64,000 nucleotides of DNA from Hominiventricola aquisgranensis (GTDB taxonomy: Bacteria; Bacillota; Clostridia; Lachnospirales; Lachnospiraceae). Position numbers and translations under genes: made by a program. The stretch is taken from the NCBI RefSeq assembly GCF_040096225.1, contig NZ_JBBMFC010000006.1, positions 79,899 through 143,898 on the forward strand. Direction: 5' to 3'. Under the pieces are notes generated by a model. It had not been told where the DNA came from and ran no database searches. It saw nothing but the letters and a program-made list of their open reading frames with translations. Shown piece after piece: positions 27,236 to 35,559 of this stretch; within the stretch, counting starts at the first letter, position 1; every line of letters starts with the position of its first letter.

Positions 27236-27990
27236 CAAAATTATATTCATGGAATGTGAACGGTCTTCGGGCATGTATGGAAAAAGGATTCCGGGAGTTC
27301 CTGGAGAGGGAGCAGCCGGATGTGTTGTGTTTACAGGAGACGAAGATGCAGCCTCATCAGGCGGATTTTGACTTTCCCGGATATGATGTGTACTGGAACA
27401 GTGCGGTGAAAAAAGGTTACTCAGGAACAGCTGTGCTGACGAAGGAAAAGCCTTTGTCTGTAAGCTATGATCTGGGATTTGAGGACAAACACAATACAGA
27501 AGGTCGTGCCATCACAGTGGAATATCCAGAGTATTATCTGGTGTGCGTCTATGTACCCAATGCACAGGATGGATTAAAAAGGATCGATTATCGAATGGAG
27601 TGGGAGGATGATTTCCGCGCTTATGTAGGTGCACTCAAAGAGAAAAAGCCGGTGATCGTGACTGGGGACATGAATGTAGCAAAGGAAGAAATTGATCTGA
27701 AGAATCCAAAATCCAACCGTGGAAATGCAGGATTTTCTGATCAGGAACGTGATAAGATGCGGGAACTGCTGGCAAGCGGATTTGTGGATTCCTTCCGGTA
27801 TCTGTATCCGGAGCAGACAGAAGCTTACAGCTGGTGGTCTTACCGTTTCAAGGCAAGAGAGAGGAATGCAGGCTGGCGTATTGACTATTTCCTGGTGTCC
27901 GAAGGAATGGAGGACCGGATCGAAGACAGCAAGATTCTGTCGGATCAGTTTGGCAGTGATCACTGTCCGGTGGAATTGATTTTGAAATAA
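27232..27990 (+). CDS. exoA: Exodeoxyribonuclease III
   Basis: This 252-residue enzyme cuts DNA at abasic sites and degrades 3' ends during base excision repair. The EEP-fold motifs are WNVNGLRA (7-14), QETK with Glu36, GDMNVA, YSWWSYRF and the final GSDHCPVELIL. The ATG at 27232 follows GGGAGGAAC; an in-frame ATG at 27217 overlaps that site. It overlaps the acetyltransferase stop codon (ATGA). A terminator of high A/T stem content follows. Confidence 0.95.
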   Translation: MTKLYSWNVNGLRACMEKGFREFLEREQPDVLCLQETKMQPHQADFDFPGYDVYWNSAVKKGYSGTAVLTKEKPLSVSYDLGFEDKHNTEGRAITVEYPEYYLVCVYVPNAQDGLKRIDYRMEWEDDFRAYVGALKEKKPVIVTGDMNVAKEEIDLKNPKSNRGNAGFSDQERDKMRELLASGFVDSFRYLYPEQTEAYSWWSYRFKARERNAGWRIDYFLVSEGMEDRIEDSKILSDQFGSDHCPVELILK

Positions 27991-27991
27991 G

Positions 27992-28052
27992 AGAAGAATT
28001 GTAAAAAGAGTGAAAAGAAATGTAATAGTTTCTTTTTGCTCTTTCTTCTTTT
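27992..28052 (+). terminator. Intrinsic terminator after exoA
   Basis: A long stem pairs GAAGAA, AAAAAGAG and AAAAGAAA with TTTCTTTT, CTCTTT and TTCTTTT. The right arm itself is T-rich. Confidence 0.75.
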
Positions 28053-28077
28053 GGGTGAAAATAATTTAAAAAACACC

Positions 28078-28107
28078 GCGACCAAATGGAGGCGGCAGGC
28101 ATCTAAT
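28078..28107 (+). promoter_or_regulatory. Candidate ECF-type promoter of the third sigma operon
   Basis: GCGACC at 28078-28083 and CATCTAAT at 28100-28107 have the layout of an ECF promoter (ACC-type -35 and CATCTAA-type -10). It lies 36 bases before the sigma gene. This is a pattern match by eye. Confidence 0.4.
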
Positions 28108-28143
28108 CTATGTAAATACAAAAAAGCCGGCGGGAAGGATACT

Positions 28144-28614
28144 ATGAAAAGAGAACAACTGGGTCAGCTGATCCTGGCATCGGAGGACAGCATGTATCAT
28201 GTGGCGAAATCATTGCTCTATAATGATGCAGATTGTCAGGATGCCATTCAGGAGACCATCGCAAAAGCATTTGACAAGATTAGAACGTTAAAACAGGACA
28301 CGTATGCAAAGACCTGGCTAATCCGTATTCTGATCAATGAATGCTATGGAATCATGCGTAAGGAAAAGAAAATCATATCACTGGAGACCTGTGAACGGGA
28401 AGAGCCGTGGATGGAGAGACAGGATTATTCAGATCTTTATGGGGCGTTGATGAGGCTTACAGAGGAAGCAAGACTGGCGGTGACTCTGTATTATATGGAA
28501 GGATACAGCATTCGGGAGATTGCCAGAATGACAAGAGTGACAGAAAGTGCGGTGAAGAACCGGCTTGCCAGAGCGAGGACAAAGCTGAAGGAAGAATTAT
28601 CCAAAGAAGGTTAA
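28144..28614 (+). CDS. ECF-family RNA polymerase sigma factor (third)
   Basis: This 156-residue sigma factor has region 2 at about 15-75 (DADCQDAIQETIAKAFDKI, TWLIRILINECYGIMRKEKK) and region 4 at about 100-150 (LYYMEGYSIREIARMTRVTESAVKNRLARARTKL). The ATG at 28144 follows GGGAAGGA; the reading frame extends upstream to 28036, but that part crosses the candidate promoter. It is followed after 15 bases by a large membrane protein that is the likely anti-sigma partner. Signal and regulon are unknown. Confidence 0.9.
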   Translation: MKREQLGQLILASEDSMYHVAKSLLYNDADCQDAIQETIAKAFDKIRTLKQDTYAKTWLIRILINECYGIMRKEKKIISLETCEREEPWMERQDYSDLYGALMRLTEEARLAVTLYYMEGYSIREIARMTRVTESAVKNRLARARTKLKEELSKEG

Positions 28615-28629
28615 AAGGGAGGATGAACG

Positions 28630-30063
28630 ATGAAGCTGGAAAATATGAATCAGGAATTTCCGAAGATGCCGGATGCTATGCGGAAGATGATAGAGCAGGA
28701 AGTAGAACAGCAGTTACAGAAAAAAACAGGAAAATTCATAGGCCGCCGAGTGATGATCGCTGTGCTGGCAGCAACTCTGGCACTGGGAACCACCGCATTT
28801 GCAGGTGTTTTATATCGGATGAAGAGTAAGCAGGTGGGAACCTATGCAGTGAAGACAACGCAGGAAAAAGAAGCAGGAACAGAAAATGAAACTATGCAGC
28901 CGACAGGAGAAAACCATTATGTGAGGCTGACTGCCAAGTGGCTGCCGGACGGAATGGTGCAGACAGAGGAAGGAAAATATAGTTTTGAAGATACTTATGC
29001 GCAGGGTGGCGTGAGCATGCTCTGTTACTATATGGATACGGGAGACTCCGCTTTTGAAATGCTGACACAACAGGTGGTAGAGAGTGAAACATTGAATATC
29101 AATGGCAGAGAAGGTATATACCTGGGACAGCAGGCACTGGGAGATGGACTTGCATTTAACCAGCAGCTCTATGTGGCGTACCCGGAGCTTCATCTGGTGC
29201 TGGAGATGACAGCGGCATCAGATGTGTCAAAAGAGGATGCTATCCAGATCGCGGAGCATGTGACATTGACACCCGTGGAACAGTCCGACGATAAAGATGT
29301 GATGATGTGCTATAACTGGAGCAGTTATCTGACTGCGGATGAAGGACAGGAGATGATAGATGAATCGAACCTTCCTGTCACATCGGTATCCATGGAGAGC
29401 CTGGAAAAAGCACATCCAATGGGAGACGTACTGGATATATCAGAAAACGATCTGGAAAAGCATCCAGGACTGACTGCAAAGGTAACAGATGTCCAGATCG
29501 GGGATAATCGATCCATGTTGTCAGATTCCATGCTGGGAGAGGATGATAAGCAGGCTTTTGCATCAGATGGAACGCTGCTTCCCGTCATACTTACTTATGT
29601 GAAAGAAGGAGATGGAGTCAATACGCTGGATCAGGTGATCCGGACGGAAGAAGAGCCGCAGAAGCTGGTCTGCGTGACCGTGGATTATACCAATACTGGT
29701 ACAGAAACATGGAAAGACATTATGTTCAATGGAACGATCAACATTCTGGAACCGGCTGGAACTGTGGCAAAGATCTGGAGAGCGGATACCCAGACCCCTT
29801 CAGAGAATGACGCATGGACCTATGTGGCTGTGGACAATCATTCCTTTAATACGGAGGTAGGATTGTACGATGTGAAAGGTGGAGAACGTTCAAATAACTA
29901 TATTGATTCTCTTGCACCTGGAGAGACAGTGACCGTACACTGGGCATTTGCCGTACCGGAAGAAAAGCTTGGAGAAATGTATTTTGACTTAGGAAATACC
30001 TGCAATCTGACATCTGACCTTACGGATGGATATGTGACAGACATCAGACAGCAGGAACAATAA
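28630..30063 (+). CDS. Presumptive anti-sigma membrane protein with DUF4367-like and DUF4352-like regions
   Basis: This 477-residue protein has a cytoplasmic N-terminus of about 40 residues, one membrane segment (about 41-61) and a long outside part. The region at about 95-215 (WLPDGMVQTEEGKYSF, then EGIYLGQQALGDG and ITLTP-like end) resembles the DUF4367 domain of clostridial anti-sigma factors. The C-terminal third (VCVTVDYTNTGTETWKDIMF, SLAPGETVTVHWAFAVPEEK) looks like a DUF4352-type Ig-like domain. GGGAGGATG precedes the ATG. The role as anti-sigma factor rests on gene order and topology. It converges on the M50 protease gene with only four bases between the stops. Confidence 0.75.
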   Translation: MKLENMNQEFPKMPDAMRKMIEQEVEQQLQKKTGKFIGRRVMIAVLAATLALGTTAFAGVLYRMKSKQVGTYAVKTTQEKEAGTENETMQPTGENHYVRLTAKWLPDGMVQTEEGKYSFEDTYAQGGVSMLCYYMDTGDSAFEMLTQQVVESETLNINGREGIYLGQQALGDGLAFNQQLYVAYPELHLVLEMTAASDVSKEDAIQIAEHVTLTPVEQSDDKDVMMCYNWSSYLTADEGQEMIDESNLPVTSVSMESLEKAHPMGDVLDISENDLEKHPGLTAKVTDVQIGDNRSMLSDSMLGEDDKQAFASDGTLLPVILTYVKEGDGVNTLDQVIRTEEEPQKLVCVTVDYTNTGTETWKDIMFNGTINILEPAGTVAKIWRADTQTPSENDAWTYVAVDNHSFNTEVGLYDVKGGERSNNYIDSLAPGETVTVHWAFAVPEEKLGEMYFDLGNTCNLTSDLTDGYVTDIRQQEQ

Positions 30064-30067
30064 AATC

Positions 30068-30748
30068 TTACAGAACACCACTCATCGCATTTCCGGTGTG
30101 TACCAGCAGGGACAGCAGATTGAAAATAGCTGTCTGCATGCCGGAGAGGACAGCGTTGTCAATGACGGTCAGCGGACGGCTTAAGACGCCGGATATCAGG
30201 AGCAGGATCAGTACGATGCTCCAATAGGGACGGTAGCGATTATAGATTTCCGCTGCTTTGTCTGACAGCTCACCCAGCACATGGGATCCATCCAGCGGTG
30301 GGATGGGAATCAGGTTAAAAACGCCAAGACCTACGTTCAGTACAGCAGAATACCAGAACAGAACGGCTAAAGTCTGGAAGAAGACAGTGTTTGGAGCATA
30401 GAGCAGTAGCAGACCCTCCAGCAAAATGGAGATACATGCCAGCAGCATATTTGCAATGGGACCGGCAAGAGAGACCAGGATCAGGCCTTTCTTCCGGTCC
30501 TTATAGTAATAAGGGTTGATCGGAACCGGATTGGCCCAGCCCATGTGAAAGACAAGCAGGCAGAGTGTTCCCATAGGATCCAGATGTTTTAATGGATTCA
30601 AGGTCAGACGACCGGACATTCTGGGGGTAGGATCGCCCAGCTTATCGGAGACCCAGCCGTGGGCACATTCATGGACGATGATGGCTAACAGCATGACAGG
30701 TGTCACATAGAGAATGGATCGCAACTGCGAAATATAATAGCTTAACAT
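30068..30748 (-). CDS. Site-2 protease family (M50) membrane metalloprotease
   Basis: This 226-residue integral membrane protein belongs to the small, PDZ-less site-2 protease group. The zinc motif HECAH lies at 26-30 inside the first hydrophobic region, and the third ligand is the Asp in NLIPIPPLDGSHVLG near residue 150. Five or six membrane segments are predicted. Such proteases cut membrane-embedded regulators, and two ECF anti-sigma-like proteins lie in this window; a link is speculative. The ATG follows TGAGGAA on the minus strand. Its promoter is given separately. Confidence 0.92.
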   Translation of the reverse strand: MLSYYISQLRSILYVTPVMLLAIIVHECAHGWVSDKLGDPTPRMSGRLTLNPLKHLDPMGTLCLLVFHMGWANPVPINPYYYKDRKKGLILVSLAGPIANMLLACISILLEGLLLLYAPNTVFFQTLAVLFWYSAVLNVGLGVFNLIPIPPLDGSHVLGELSDKAAEIYNRYRPYWSIVLILLLISGVLSRPLTVIDNAVLSGMQTAIFNLLSLLVHTGNAMSGVL

Positions 30749-30771
30749 GATTATTTCCTCATTTCTGGTAG

Positions 30772-30801
30772 AATATAATTATTTTACCCTGTAATTGTCT
30801 A
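30772..30801 (-). promoter_or_regulatory. Promoter of the M50 protease gene
   Basis: On the minus strand TAGACA (30801-30796) and TATATT (30777-30772) are 18 bases apart, 24 bases before the start codon. Confidence 0.6.
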
Positions 30802-30848
30802 AAGATAAAGCATGAATATGGACAGAATATAAACTGGGGTTACAAAAC

Positions 30849-30887
30849 ACATGAATGGCGCGTGTGAATGGCATGTGTGAACGGTAT
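30849..30887. repeat. Three imperfect 13-base tandem repeats
   Basis: GTGTGAATGGCAT (30862-30874) and GTGTGAACGGTAT (30875-30887) follow a looser copy ending GAATGGCGC at 30861. They lie between the divergent M50 and TPP promoters. Confidence 0.55.
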
Positions 30888-30923
30888 GCATGGTAAAACA
30901 TCCTACCAATTGCCCGTAACTAC

Positions 30924-30953
30924 TTGACAACATCTGTCGTTTGGGAGTATAGT
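30924..30953 (+). promoter_or_regulatory. Sigma-A promoter of the thiamine operon
   Basis: TTGACA at 30924-30929 and TATAGT at 30948-30953 are 18 bases apart. The transcript would start near 30960, just before the riboswitch. Confidence 0.85.
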
Positions 30954-30973
30954 CTGTAGTGTAAAGTGAATAA

Positions 30974-31076
30974 CGAAGTACCGGGGAGTCTGTGTGAAGC
31001 AGACTGAGAGCTGGCTGAGAATACCGCCAGGACCCGTATACCTGATTTGGATCATGCCAACGTAGGGAGCGACTGT
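30974..31076 (+). ncRNA. TPP (thiamine pyrophosphate) riboswitch
   Basis: The aptamer carries the THI-box core: GGGGAGTC near 30983, GGCTGAGA at 31013-31020, GACCCGTATACCTGATTTGG at 31031-31050 and GCCAACGTAGGGAG at 31056-31069. The closing helix pairs AGT at 30977 with ACT at 31072. A terminator hairpin lies 15 bases downstream, so TPP binding should lower expression of thiD-tenA-thiZXY by transcription termination. Confidence 0.95.
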
Positions 31077-31089
31077 GAGATAAGTAATA

Positions 31090-31123
31090 GAATGGGAGTG
31101 CCTGCGGGGACTTCCATTTTTGT
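31090..31123 (+). terminator. Riboswitch-linked intrinsic terminator
   Basis: AATGGGAGT and ACTTCCATT pair around a ten-base loop and TTTTGTG follows. It sits between the TPP aptamer and thiD and is the probable expression platform. Confidence 0.8.
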
Positions 31124-31206
31124 GTTGTAAAGCTTTACGGCGGTACATTGGGGGCACCACCTTGTATCGCGGAACAAAAGTTATTGATGTTGAAAGGAGA
31201 ACAACA

Positions 31207-32016
31207 ATGAAGACAGCATTAACGATCGCTGGAAGTGATTCCAGCGGAGGCGCCGGAATCCAGGCTGATATGAAGACGATGATTGCCAATGGAGTATATG
31301 CCATGAGTGCGATCACAGCATTGACAGCCCAGAATACCACCGGCGTTCAGGGAATTTTCGAGGTGACACCAGAGTTCCTCGAGCAGGAGATCGACAGCAT
31401 TTTTACGGATATTCGTCCGGATGCAGTGAAGATCGGAATGGTTTCTTCCACAGGATTAATTGAATCTATTGCGAAGAAGCTCACAGAGTACAAAGCAGAA
31501 AATATTGTAGTGGACCCGGTGATGGTGGCAACCAGCGGATCAAGACTGATCAGTGAGGATGCCATTGGAGCATTGAAAGAAAAGCTTCTTCCCATGGCAA
31601 CCGTACTGACACCAAACATTCCGGAGACAGAGGTTCTGTCCGGTATGGAAGTGAAGACGGCGGAGGATATGGTAGAAGCTGCAAAATATATCAGTGAGAC
31701 CTATCACTGTGCAGTTCTGTGCAAAGGTGGACATCAGCTGAATGATGCCAACGATCTTCTGTACAGAGACGGTGGATACAAGTGGTTCAATGGAAAAAGG
31801 ATCGATAATCCGAACACTCATGGAACCGGTTGTACCCTTTCCAGTGCCATTGCCTCCAACCTGGCAAAAGGCTATGATCTGGACACAGCCGTAGAGCGTG
31901 CAAAAGCATATATTTCCGGCGCACTGGCAGCGATGCTTGACCTTGGACATGGTTCTGGACCTATGGATCATGGATTTGATTTCCGTGGAAAAGGCTTTGC
32001 GGAGGAGAAGGCATGA
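31207..32016 (+). CDS. thiD: Hydroxymethylpyrimidine/phosphomethylpyrimidine kinase
   Basis: ThiD phosphorylates 4-amino-5-hydroxymethyl-2-methylpyrimidine (HMP) twice to give HMP pyrophosphate for thiamine synthesis. The 269 residues show the ribokinase-fold start TIAGSDSSGGAGIQADMKT (6-24) and the C-terminal anion hole NPNTHGTGCTLSSAIA. The ATG at 31207 follows GAAAGGAGA; the frame is open back to 31120, across the terminator, and is not used. It is first in a TPP-controlled operon, with tenA overlapping by four bases. Confidence 0.95.
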   Translation: MKTALTIAGSDSSGGAGIQADMKTMIANGVYAMSAITALTAQNTTGVQGIFEVTPEFLEQEIDSIFTDIRPDAVKIGMVSSTGLIESIAKKLTEYKAENIVVDPVMVATSGSRLISEDAIGALKEKLLPMATVLTPNIPETEVLSGMEVKTAEDMVEAAKYISETYHCAVLCKGGHQLNDANDLLYRDGGYKWFNGKRIDNPNTHGTGCTLSSAIASNLAKGYDLDTAVERAKAYISGALAAMLDLGHGSGPMDHGFDFRGKGFAEEKA

Positions 32017-32675
32017 CGACTACGGAGAGACTGCTGAATGTATCTAAAGAGATCTGGGAGGCTTACCATGAGCATCCATTTGTAAAAGGAATTGCAGACG
32101 GCAGCCTTGACAAAGAAAAATTCAAATATTATATGATACAGGATTATCTGTATCTGATCGATTATACGAAGGTATTTGCCCTGGGAGCAGCCAAGGAAAA
32201 AGACTTATCTGCCATGAAGCTGTTTGCAGGTTATACCCATGCGATCCTGGATGGAGAGATGGATATCCACAGAGCTTATATGGCGCGTCTTGGCATCACA
32301 CCAGAAGAAGCAGAGACGGCAAATGTGGCACTTGATAATCTTTCCTATACTTCTTATATGCTCAGGGTAGCTTACGAGGAAGGTCAGGCAGAGGTGGCTG
32401 CAGCCATTCTTTCCTGCGCAGTGAGCTATGAAGTGATCGCAAAGAAGATCGTGGAAAAACATCCGGAAGCTTTGAATCATCCTTTTTATGGTGAATGGGT
32501 CAGTGGCTATGTGGCAGATGCTTATCATGAAGAGAATCAGGTGCTGATCGATCTGATGGATCGACTGTCTGATGGATATTCTGAGAAGCAGCTTCAGCAT
32601 CTGGAAGAGATATTTATGGCTTGTTCCCGTTATGAGATGGCATTCTGGGATATGGCCTGGGAAATGAGGCGTTAG
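32013..32675 (+). CDS. tenA: Aminopyrimidine aminohydrolase / thiaminase II
   Basis: TenA releases HMP from aminomethylpyrimidine breakdown products of thiamine. The all-helical 220-residue protein matches family length. The catalytic Cys135 is in ILSCAVSYE and the conserved Glu208 in CSRYEMAFWDMAW, close to Cys135 and Glu205 of the Bacillus enzyme. It overlaps thiD by ATGA and precedes the thiXYZ-type transporter. In this setting it provides HMP to ThiD from imported formylaminopyrimidine-type precursors. A GGAGGAGAAG site precedes the ATG. Confidence 0.94.
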   Translation: MTTTERLLNVSKEIWEAYHEHPFVKGIADGSLDKEKFKYYMIQDYLYLIDYTKVFALGAAKEKDLSAMKLFAGYTHAILDGEMDIHRAYMARLGITPEEAETANVALDNLSYTSYMLRVAYEEGQAEVAAAILSCAVSYEVIAKKIVEKHPEALNHPFYGEWVSGYVADAYHEENQVLIDLMDRLSDGYSEKQLQHLEEIFMACSRYEMAFWDMAWEMRR

Positions 32676-32678
32676 ATC

Positions 32679-33431
32679 ATGCTGACATTTGATAACGTGC
32701 GGTTTCAGTATGATTCCGAGGATTTTTCCATCATCGATCATCTGTCATTTACGGTAGATGCTGGGGAGTTTGTGTGCGTGATCGGACCTTCCGGATGTGG
32801 AAAAAGTACGATCTTCCGACTGGTGAACAAGCTTCTGACACCGGCAGAGGGAACGGTACTGGTGAATGGAACTTCCATTGAAAAGCAGAAGAATTACTGT
32901 GGTTATATGCCGCAGCAGGATCTGTTGTTTCCGTGGAGAACAGTAAAAGAAAATCTGATGCTTCCTATGGAGATCCAGGGAGGAATCAGTAAAGTGGAGA
33001 TGGAGCAGCGGGCAGATCAGGCACTGGAATCGGTTGGATTAAAAGACTGGGGAAAGAAATCCCCCAAAGAATTATCCGGTGGAATGCGACAGCGGGCAGC
33101 ATTTGCAAGAACGGTGCTGACCGGATCAGATCTGTTGCTTCTGGATGAGCCCTTTTCCGCCCTTGATTATCTGACTCGTCTTTCTATGCGGGAGTGGCTG
33201 CTGGAACAGTGGGAACGAGAAAAAAAGACAGTATTATTTATTACTCATGATGTGGAAGAGGCAGTTTTCCTGTCAAGCAGGATTCTGGTCGTAGAAAATA
33301 TGCCGATCACACATCTGAAATCCATCGAAGTTCCGGCAGAGTATCCGCGCACCCGTGAGGAATTGATGCGTCCAGAGATCGTGAAGCTGAAAGAAGACCT
33401 GATCGACATGCTCAGGAGGGAGACCGTATGA
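32679..33431 (+). CDS. thiZ: ABC transporter ATP-binding protein for thiamine pyrimidine precursor
   Basis: This 250-residue ATPase energises the importer formed with the next two gene products. Walker A GPSGCGKST is at 36-44, the Q-loop is in MPQQDLLFPWR, the signature is LSGGMRQRAA and Walker B is LLLLDEPFSALD, followed by the His switch in FITHDVEEAVFLSSR. It is of the nitrate/sulfonate/taurine family, and the TPP riboswitch plus thiD-tenA point to the ThiXYZ transporter of formylaminopyrimidine. It overlaps the permease gene by four bases. Confidence 0.9.
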   Translation: MLTFDNVRFQYDSEDFSIIDHLSFTVDAGEFVCVIGPSGCGKSTIFRLVNKLLTPAEGTVLVNGTSIEKQKNYCGYMPQQDLLFPWRTVKENLMLPMEIQGGISKVEMEQRADQALESVGLKDWGKKSPKELSGGMRQRAAFARTVLTGSDLLLLDEPFSALDYLTRLSMREWLLEQWEREKKTVLFITHDVEEAVFLSSRILVVENMPITHLKSIEVPAEYPRTREELMRPEIVKLKEDLIDMLRRETV

Positions 33432-34189
33432 GAGATAAGAAAAAGGCAGGAAATGCCAATCTTCCGGCACTGATCCTTCTGGCAGCACTTATAATGTTCT
33501 GGCAGATGGCAGCTATGGGAATCAATGCGGCATACATCCTGCCGTCACCCACGCAGATTCTGGTGCGATTATGGGAGCTGAGAGGACCGCTTTTCACCGC
33601 ACATCTTCCGGCAACCATGTCGGTGGTAGCGATCGGACTTTTGATTTCCGTTGTGCTTGGACTTGGACTGGCGATCCTGATGGATGTAAGTGAAGTAGCT
33701 GAAAAAGCATTGTATCCACTGATCATCGCATCGCAGACGATTCCGACTACAGCACTGGCGCCATTGTTCGTGCTCTGGTTCGGGTATTCCATCTGGAGCA
33801 AAGTACTGGTAACCGTATTGATTACATTTTTTCCGATTACGATCACTGTGTTTGATGGGTTCAAATCAGTGAAAACAGAGATGGAAGAGCTGCTGTTCAC
33901 GTTTGGAGCAGACAGACGCCAGATCTTTTTTAAATTAAAGATTCCGGCAGTGCTTCCCTGCTTTTTCTCTGCCATTAAGATGGCAGTGCCGCTGTCCATC
34001 ATTGGAGCAGCGATTGGAGAATGGCTGGGTGCACAGAGCGGACTGGGATATTTCAGCCGACGGATGATGACGCAGCTGGATGGAGCAGGTGTATTTGCAC
34101 CGATTCTTCTGCTCTCTGTGGTGGCCATGGCTTTTGTAGGTGTGGTGAGCGCACTGGAGAAGCGTATGATCCGTTGGAGAAACGATTAA
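33428..34189 (+). CDS. thiX: ABC transporter permease for thiamine pyrimidine precursor
   Basis: This 253-residue protein is a binding-protein-dependent permease with about six membrane segments. The cytoplasmic EAA-like loop is seen as LLFTFGADRRQIFFKLKIPAVLPCF near residue 155-180. Motifs such as QTIPTTALAPLFVLWFGYS are typical of the SsuC/TauC/ThiX group. AGGAGGGAG precedes the ATG and the gene overlaps thiZ. Substrate is inferred from the riboswitch-controlled operon. Confidence 0.9.
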   Translation: MRDKKKAGNANLPALILLAALIMFWQMAAMGINAAYILPSPTQILVRLWELRGPLFTAHLPATMSVVAIGLLISVVLGLGLAILMDVSEVAEKALYPLIIASQTIPTTALAPLFVLWFGYSIWSKVLVTVLITFFPITITVFDGFKSVKTEMEELLFTFGADRRQIFFKLKIPAVLPCFFSAIKMAVPLSIIGAAIGEWLGAQSGLGYFSRRMMTQLDGAGVFAPILLLSVVAMAFVGVVSALEKRMIRWRND

Positions 34190-34259
34190 GAATGCGAAGA
34201 ACGACGTGATTCGTCATGCATTCGACAAAAAATATTTGATATCAGAGAGGATAAGTGAA

Positions 34260-35336
34260 ATGAAACATAGAGTATTAGCAATATTATTAGCAGCAACCAT
34301 GTGTATGGCATCTGTGACCGGATGTGGCAAGCAGTCAGCAGACAATAGTTCTGCAGCAGGAACAGAGGCAGAAGATAACAGTGCAGCAGAGACTGCAGAC
34401 ACACAGACAGATAACAAAGACTTAAGAGAAGTCAACGTAGTTCTGGACTGGTATCCCAATGCCATCCATACATTACTGTATACTGCCATTGAGCGTGGAT
34501 ATTTTGCAGAAGAGGGACTGGATGTGAAGATTCATTTTCCGGCAAATGATAACGATGCGCTGGCATTGGTAGCAGCAGGAAAAGCAGAGATCGGTATGTA
34601 CTATCAGCAGGATGTGATCCAGGCCGTTGCTAATCAGGGAACAGGAATTAAATCTATTGGCGCGATCGTACAGTCTCCTCTGAACGTGATCCTGTCTTTG
34701 AAAGACAAAAATATCACCAAACCGGAAGATCTGGTTGGTAAGACCATCGGTTATGGCGGAACGGTTTTGAGTGAAGCTCTTGTAAAATGTATGATGGAAA
34801 ATGTGGGAGCAGACGCTTCTGATGTAAATATGATCAATGTAGGATTTGAACTGATGAGTTCCATGACTACCGGAAATGTGGATGCAACTATCGGCTGCCT
34901 GGTAAATCATGAAGTTCCGCAGCTGGAAGAAGAAGGCTTTGACGTGAACTACTTTAGTGTCAGCGGATACGGCATTCCGAATTACTACGAGGAAGTATTT
35001 CTGACCAACGATGATCTTCTGGAAAATGAGCCGGAAGTTGTAGCTGGATTCCTTCGCGCTGCAAAGAAAGGCTTTGATGATTTTAAGGCTGATCCAGACG
35101 GCTGCCTGGCAATCCTTATGAACAATCAGAATGAAGAGAATTTCCCACTGACCCAGTCTGTAGAAGAGCAGTCCTGCGCAACGCTGATCCCGCTTATGGA
35201 GACCGAAGATGCTGCATTCCTGACCCAGACTGATGAGTGCTGGCAGGAAAATATCGACTGGATGCTGGAAAATCAGCTGATTGATAAAGCTGTGGATGTG
35301 TCCGATGTGATGACAATTGTTGATTTTGAAAACTAA
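34260..35336 (+). CDS. thiY: ABC transporter substrate-binding lipoprotein (NMT1/THI5-like)
   Basis: This 358-residue lipoprotein has a signal peptide ending in SVTGCG (lipid Cys22), an Asp/Ala/Glu-rich linker and an NMT1/THI5-like binding domain from about 60. VVLDWYPNAIHTLLYTAIERG near 63 resembles the start of pyrimidine-binding ThiY proteins. In this operon it probably captures formylaminopyrimidine outside the membrane and delivers it to ThiX/ThiZ. The ATG at 34260 follows AGAGAGGA; an in-frame ATG at 34206 gives no signal peptide. The long hairpin at 35368-35519 follows the stop codon. Confidence 0.9.
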   Translation: MKHRVLAILLAATMCMASVTGCGKQSADNSSAAGTEAEDNSAAETADTQTDNKDLREVNVVLDWYPNAIHTLLYTAIERGYFAEEGLDVKIHFPANDNDALALVAAGKAEIGMYYQQDVIQAVANQGTGIKSIGAIVQSPLNVILSLKDKNITKPEDLVGKTIGYGGTVLSEALVKCMMENVGADASDVNMINVGFELMSSMTTGNVDATIGCLVNHEVPQLEEEGFDVNYFSVSGYGIPNYYEEVFLTNDDLLENEPEVVAGFLRAAKKGFDDFKADPDGCLAILMNNQNEENFPLTQSVEEQSCATLIPLMETEDAAFLTQTDECWQENIDWMLENQLIDKAVDVSDVMTIVDFEN

Positions 35337-35367
35337 TTGCTTGAAAAATAACATATCCAAATAACCC

Positions 35368-35519
35368 CAGCCCCACCCACCATTGTTATTCAGGGAACCG
35401 CTTCCGCTAATTCCTCGCCCAGCGGTACGAACCCTTAATCTTGCGCTTGCGCTTGATTTCGGGAAGTACCGGGGCTGCGGACGTTCCCAGCATAATCGAT
35501 GATGGGTGGGGCTGTTTTT
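35368..35519 (+). repeat. About 150-base imperfect hairpin element, also acting as terminator
   Basis: The outer arms at 35368-35398 and 35483-35514 are nearly perfect inverted copies of about 31 bases, including a perfect 12-base outer stem CAGCCCCACCCA/TGGGTGGGGCTG. Inner stems pair CAGCGGTAC with GTACC and GCTG, then CCC and AATC with GATT and GGG. The tip is TTGCGCTTGCGCTT. A TTTTT run follows the right arm. It begins 31 bases after thiY and could be its terminator, a MITE or REP-like repeat, or a structured RNA. The interval 35337-35735 holds no other gene before the Rpn start. Confidence 0.75.
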
Positions 35520-35559
35520 ACACACAGATTTTAGCGTAATAACAAATTCAAAAAAACAG

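Noticed and set aside
30975..35474. Shared 12-base string GAAGTACCGGGG in the TPP aptamer and the 150-base hairpin
   Set aside because: Many 12-base matches are expected by chance in 64 kb, and the flanks do not agree.
35368..35519. Integron attC site
   Set aside because: The arms end in GGGAAC and GTTCCC, not in the RYYYAAC and GTTRRRY boxes, and there is no integrase or cassette.
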